Positions 5,140 through 6,158 of a DNA stretch of 6,158 nucleotides are shown here, in pieces. The stretch lies in assembly GCA_023136985.1 (NCBI GenBank), contig JAGLQD010000385.1:1-6158 (forward strand). The letters are read 5' to 3'. The notes under the pieces were generated by a model. The model was not told where the DNA came from, did no database searches, and was given only the letters and a program-made list of their open reading frames with translations. The stretch comes from Candidatus Sabulitectum sp. Its GTDB lineage: Bacteria > Fermentibacterota > Fermentibacteria > Fermentibacterales > JCC-6. Numbering within the stretch: position 1 is the stretch's first letter; every line of letters starts with the position of its first letter. The position numbers and the translations under genes were made by a program.

Positions 5140-5140
5140 T
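5112..5140 (+). promoter_or_regulatory. Candidate sigma-70-type promoter for clpB
   Basis: TTGATA (5112-5117, five of six to consensus) is followed by a 17-nt spacer and TCAAAT (5135-5140, four of six). Transcription would start near 5147, about 40 nt before the ATG. No heat-shock sigma-32 pair (CTTGAA and CCCCAT at the correct spacing) is evident. Confidence 0.35.
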
Positions 5141-5175
5141 ATTAGGTTCGGCCCCTTTTTATATATGTTACGCAC

Positions 5176-5181
5176 AGGAGG
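5176..5181 (+). promoter_or_regulatory. Strong Shine-Dalgarno of clpB
   Basis: AGGAGG lies 6 nt before the ATG at 5188, a full match to the anti-Shine-Dalgarno core, which fixes the start and suggests efficient translation. Confidence 0.85.
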
Positions 5182-5187
5182 TGGCTG

Positions 5188-6158
5188 ATGGATTTTGAAA
5201 AACTTACGATCAAATCGAAGGAAGCTTTACAGGAAGCAAGCAGACTTGCTATCGAGGCTGGTAATCCTGAAATTGCCCCGGTTCATCTTGCATCAGTGCT
5301 TATTGATGATTCACAGAGCGTTATTGCCGGTGTGCTCGACAGTCTGGAGATTGACCGGAACAGGATAAAAAATGATATCACCGGGATTCTGGGATCTCTG
5401 CCAAAAACTCAGGGTGGTACTGAGCCACGTATGTCAAGAACGCTGATCAAGGCGTTAAGCGCTGCCGAACACATCGCGTTTAAAATGAAGGATGCGTACA
5501 TTGCCAGAGAGCATCTGTTCCTTGGTCTGCTGAAAGCGGGGGGCAGGATATCTGATATGCTTGAATCCATCGGTATCTCTGAGAAAGATTTCCTTTCAGC
5601 CCTTGCTGCCGTACGCGGATCTTCCAGGATTGATACTGAAACCTCTGAAGATAATTTCAAATCGCTTGAGAAATACACAAGAGATCTAACGAGAATGGCT
5701 CGTCAGGAAAAACTTGATCCCGTAATCGGAAGAGATGACGAGATTCGCAGAGTAATGCAGGTTCTTGGCAGGAGACGGAAGAACAATCCGGTTCTCATCG
5801 GTGAACCAGGAGTTGGGAAGACCGCGATTGTTGAGGGCCTGGCACGCCGCATCGCTGAAGGAGATGTACCTGAAACATTAACGGATAAACGAGTGCTGTC
5901 CCTGGATATGGGAGCGCTGATTGCAGGTGCGAAATTCCGCGGGGAATTCGAGGAAAGGTTGAAGTCAGTACTGAAGGAGATAGCTGCATCAGAAGGCAGG
6001 GTAATTCTGTTTATTGATGAAATGCATACTCTGGTTGGAGCAGGCGCAGCAGAAGGAGCGGTTGATGCTGCCAACATGCTTAAACCGGTTCTTGCCAGGG
6101 GGGAACTGCATTGTATTGGCGCGACAACTCTGGATGAGTACAGGAAGCATATTGAAAA
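5188..6158 (+). CDS. clpB: Hsp100 disaggregase ClpB, N-terminal part (runs off the window)
   Basis: The first 323 codons of a cytosolic AAA+ unfoldase that, in the ClpB group, pulls proteins out of aggregates together with DnaK. Residues 1-145 form the Clp N domain, with its two-fold repeat ('EIAPVHLASVL' near 28-38 and 'YIAREHLFLGLL' near 104-115). The linker leads to 'YTRDLTRMARQEKLDPVIGR' (163-182) and the first AAA+ module: Walker A GEPGVGKT (205-212), Walker B 'VILFIDE' (272-278, Asp277/Glu278), and 'GATTLDEYRKHIE' at the edge. 'SLDMGALIAGAKFRGEFEERL' (238-258) is closer to ClpB than ClpC, whose usual wording is 'DLGSLVAGAKYRG'. The pore-loop aromatic is Phe250 instead of the usual Tyr. 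ClpB and ClpC are finally told apart by the middle domain after about residue 400, which is outside the window, so ClpC remains possible. The gene is divergent from the oxidoreductase operon. Confidence 0.9.
   Translation, partial: MDFEKLTIKSKEALQEASRLAIEAGNPEIAPVHLASVLIDDSQSVIAGVLDSLEIDRNRIKNDITGILGSLPKTQGGTEPRMSRTLIKALSAAEHIAFKMKDAYIAREHLFLGLLKAGGRISDMLESIGISEKDFLSALAAVRGSSRIDTETSEDNFKSLEKYTRDLTRMARQEKLDPVIGRDDEIRRVMQVLGRRRKNNPVLIGEPGVGKTAIVEGLARRIAEGDVPETLTDKRVLSLDMGALIAGAKFRGEFEERLKSVLKEIAASEGRVILFIDEMHTLVGAGAAEGAVDAANMLKPVLARGELHCIGATTLDEYRKHIE

Larger units (their letters stand above)
4983..5187. other. Divergent intergenic region between the oxidoreductase operon and clpB
   Basis: These 205 bp must hold promoters for both directions. 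They contain two inverted repeats (5010-5030 and 5105-5139), a candidate promoter towards clpB and a weak -10 towards the oxidoreductase. I do not see the CIRCE element (TTAGCACTC-N9-GAGTGCTAA) or CtsR-type tandem heptamers that control chaperone genes in some bacteria. Confidence 0.65.

Noticed and set aside
5150..5166. CCCCTTTTTAT as a sigma-32 -10 element before clpB
   Set aside because: No TTGAA-type -35 lies 13-15 nt upstream; the nearest one (5123-5128) is 23 nt away.
5409..6077. Minus-strand ORFs opposite clpB
   Set aside because: Ser/Arg/Ala-rich low-complexity translations caused by codon bias of the sense gene.

Overview
The window looks like chromosomal DNA from a free-living bacterium of moderate base composition. 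There are no phage, plasmid, IS, CRISPR, rRNA or tRNA signatures. Using the folate-dependent TrmFO instead of SAM-dependent TrmA for tRNA m5U54 argues against an enteric gammaproteobacterium. It fits several other groups, such as deltaproteobacteria-like, FCB-like or Firmicutes-like lineages, but I cannot fix a phylum from this sequence. Start codons are mixed: two genes appear to use TTG and one GTG, all in tightly packed or SD-rich settings.

Layout. (1) Positions 1-694, minus strand: the N-terminal 231 residues of a cytoplasmic TPR protein that runs out of the window. A near-consensus sigma-70-type promoter lies at 807-835 on the same strand. (2) Positions 695-1093: a divergent intergenic region of about 400 bp with that promoter, two good inverted repeats and a doubtful 49-codon Cys-rich ORF. 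(3) 1094-2413, plus: trmFO, complete, with a TTG start and a short acidic insertion encoded by a hexamer tandem repeat. (4) 4982 down to 2390, minus: three tightly packed genes in the order Gfo/Idh/MocA-type oxidoreductase, ABC-ATPase-like protein, six-TM membrane protein. Junctions are a 1-nt overlap and a 2-nt gap, so they are very probably one operon. The last gene overlaps the 3' end of convergent trmFO by 24 bp. (5) 4983-5187: a second divergent intergenic region with two inverted repeats and candidate promoters. (6) 5188 to the end, plus: the first 323 codons of a Hsp100 disaggregase, most likely ClpB.

The most interesting item is the ABC-like gene at 3031-3981. It keeps the overall pattern of an ABC-2/GldA-type ATPase from end to end, but Walker A, Q-loop, signature, Walker B, catalytic Glu and H-loop are all lost. 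It is followed at once by a small six-helix protein shaped like an ABC-2 permease. The pair looks like an intact, maintained 'dead' ABC module. It may be a regulatory or structural complex, or it may borrow an active ATPase encoded elsewhere. No function can be assigned from sequence alone. Roles of the TPR protein, trmFO and clpB appear unrelated to this module; they are ordinary neighbours.
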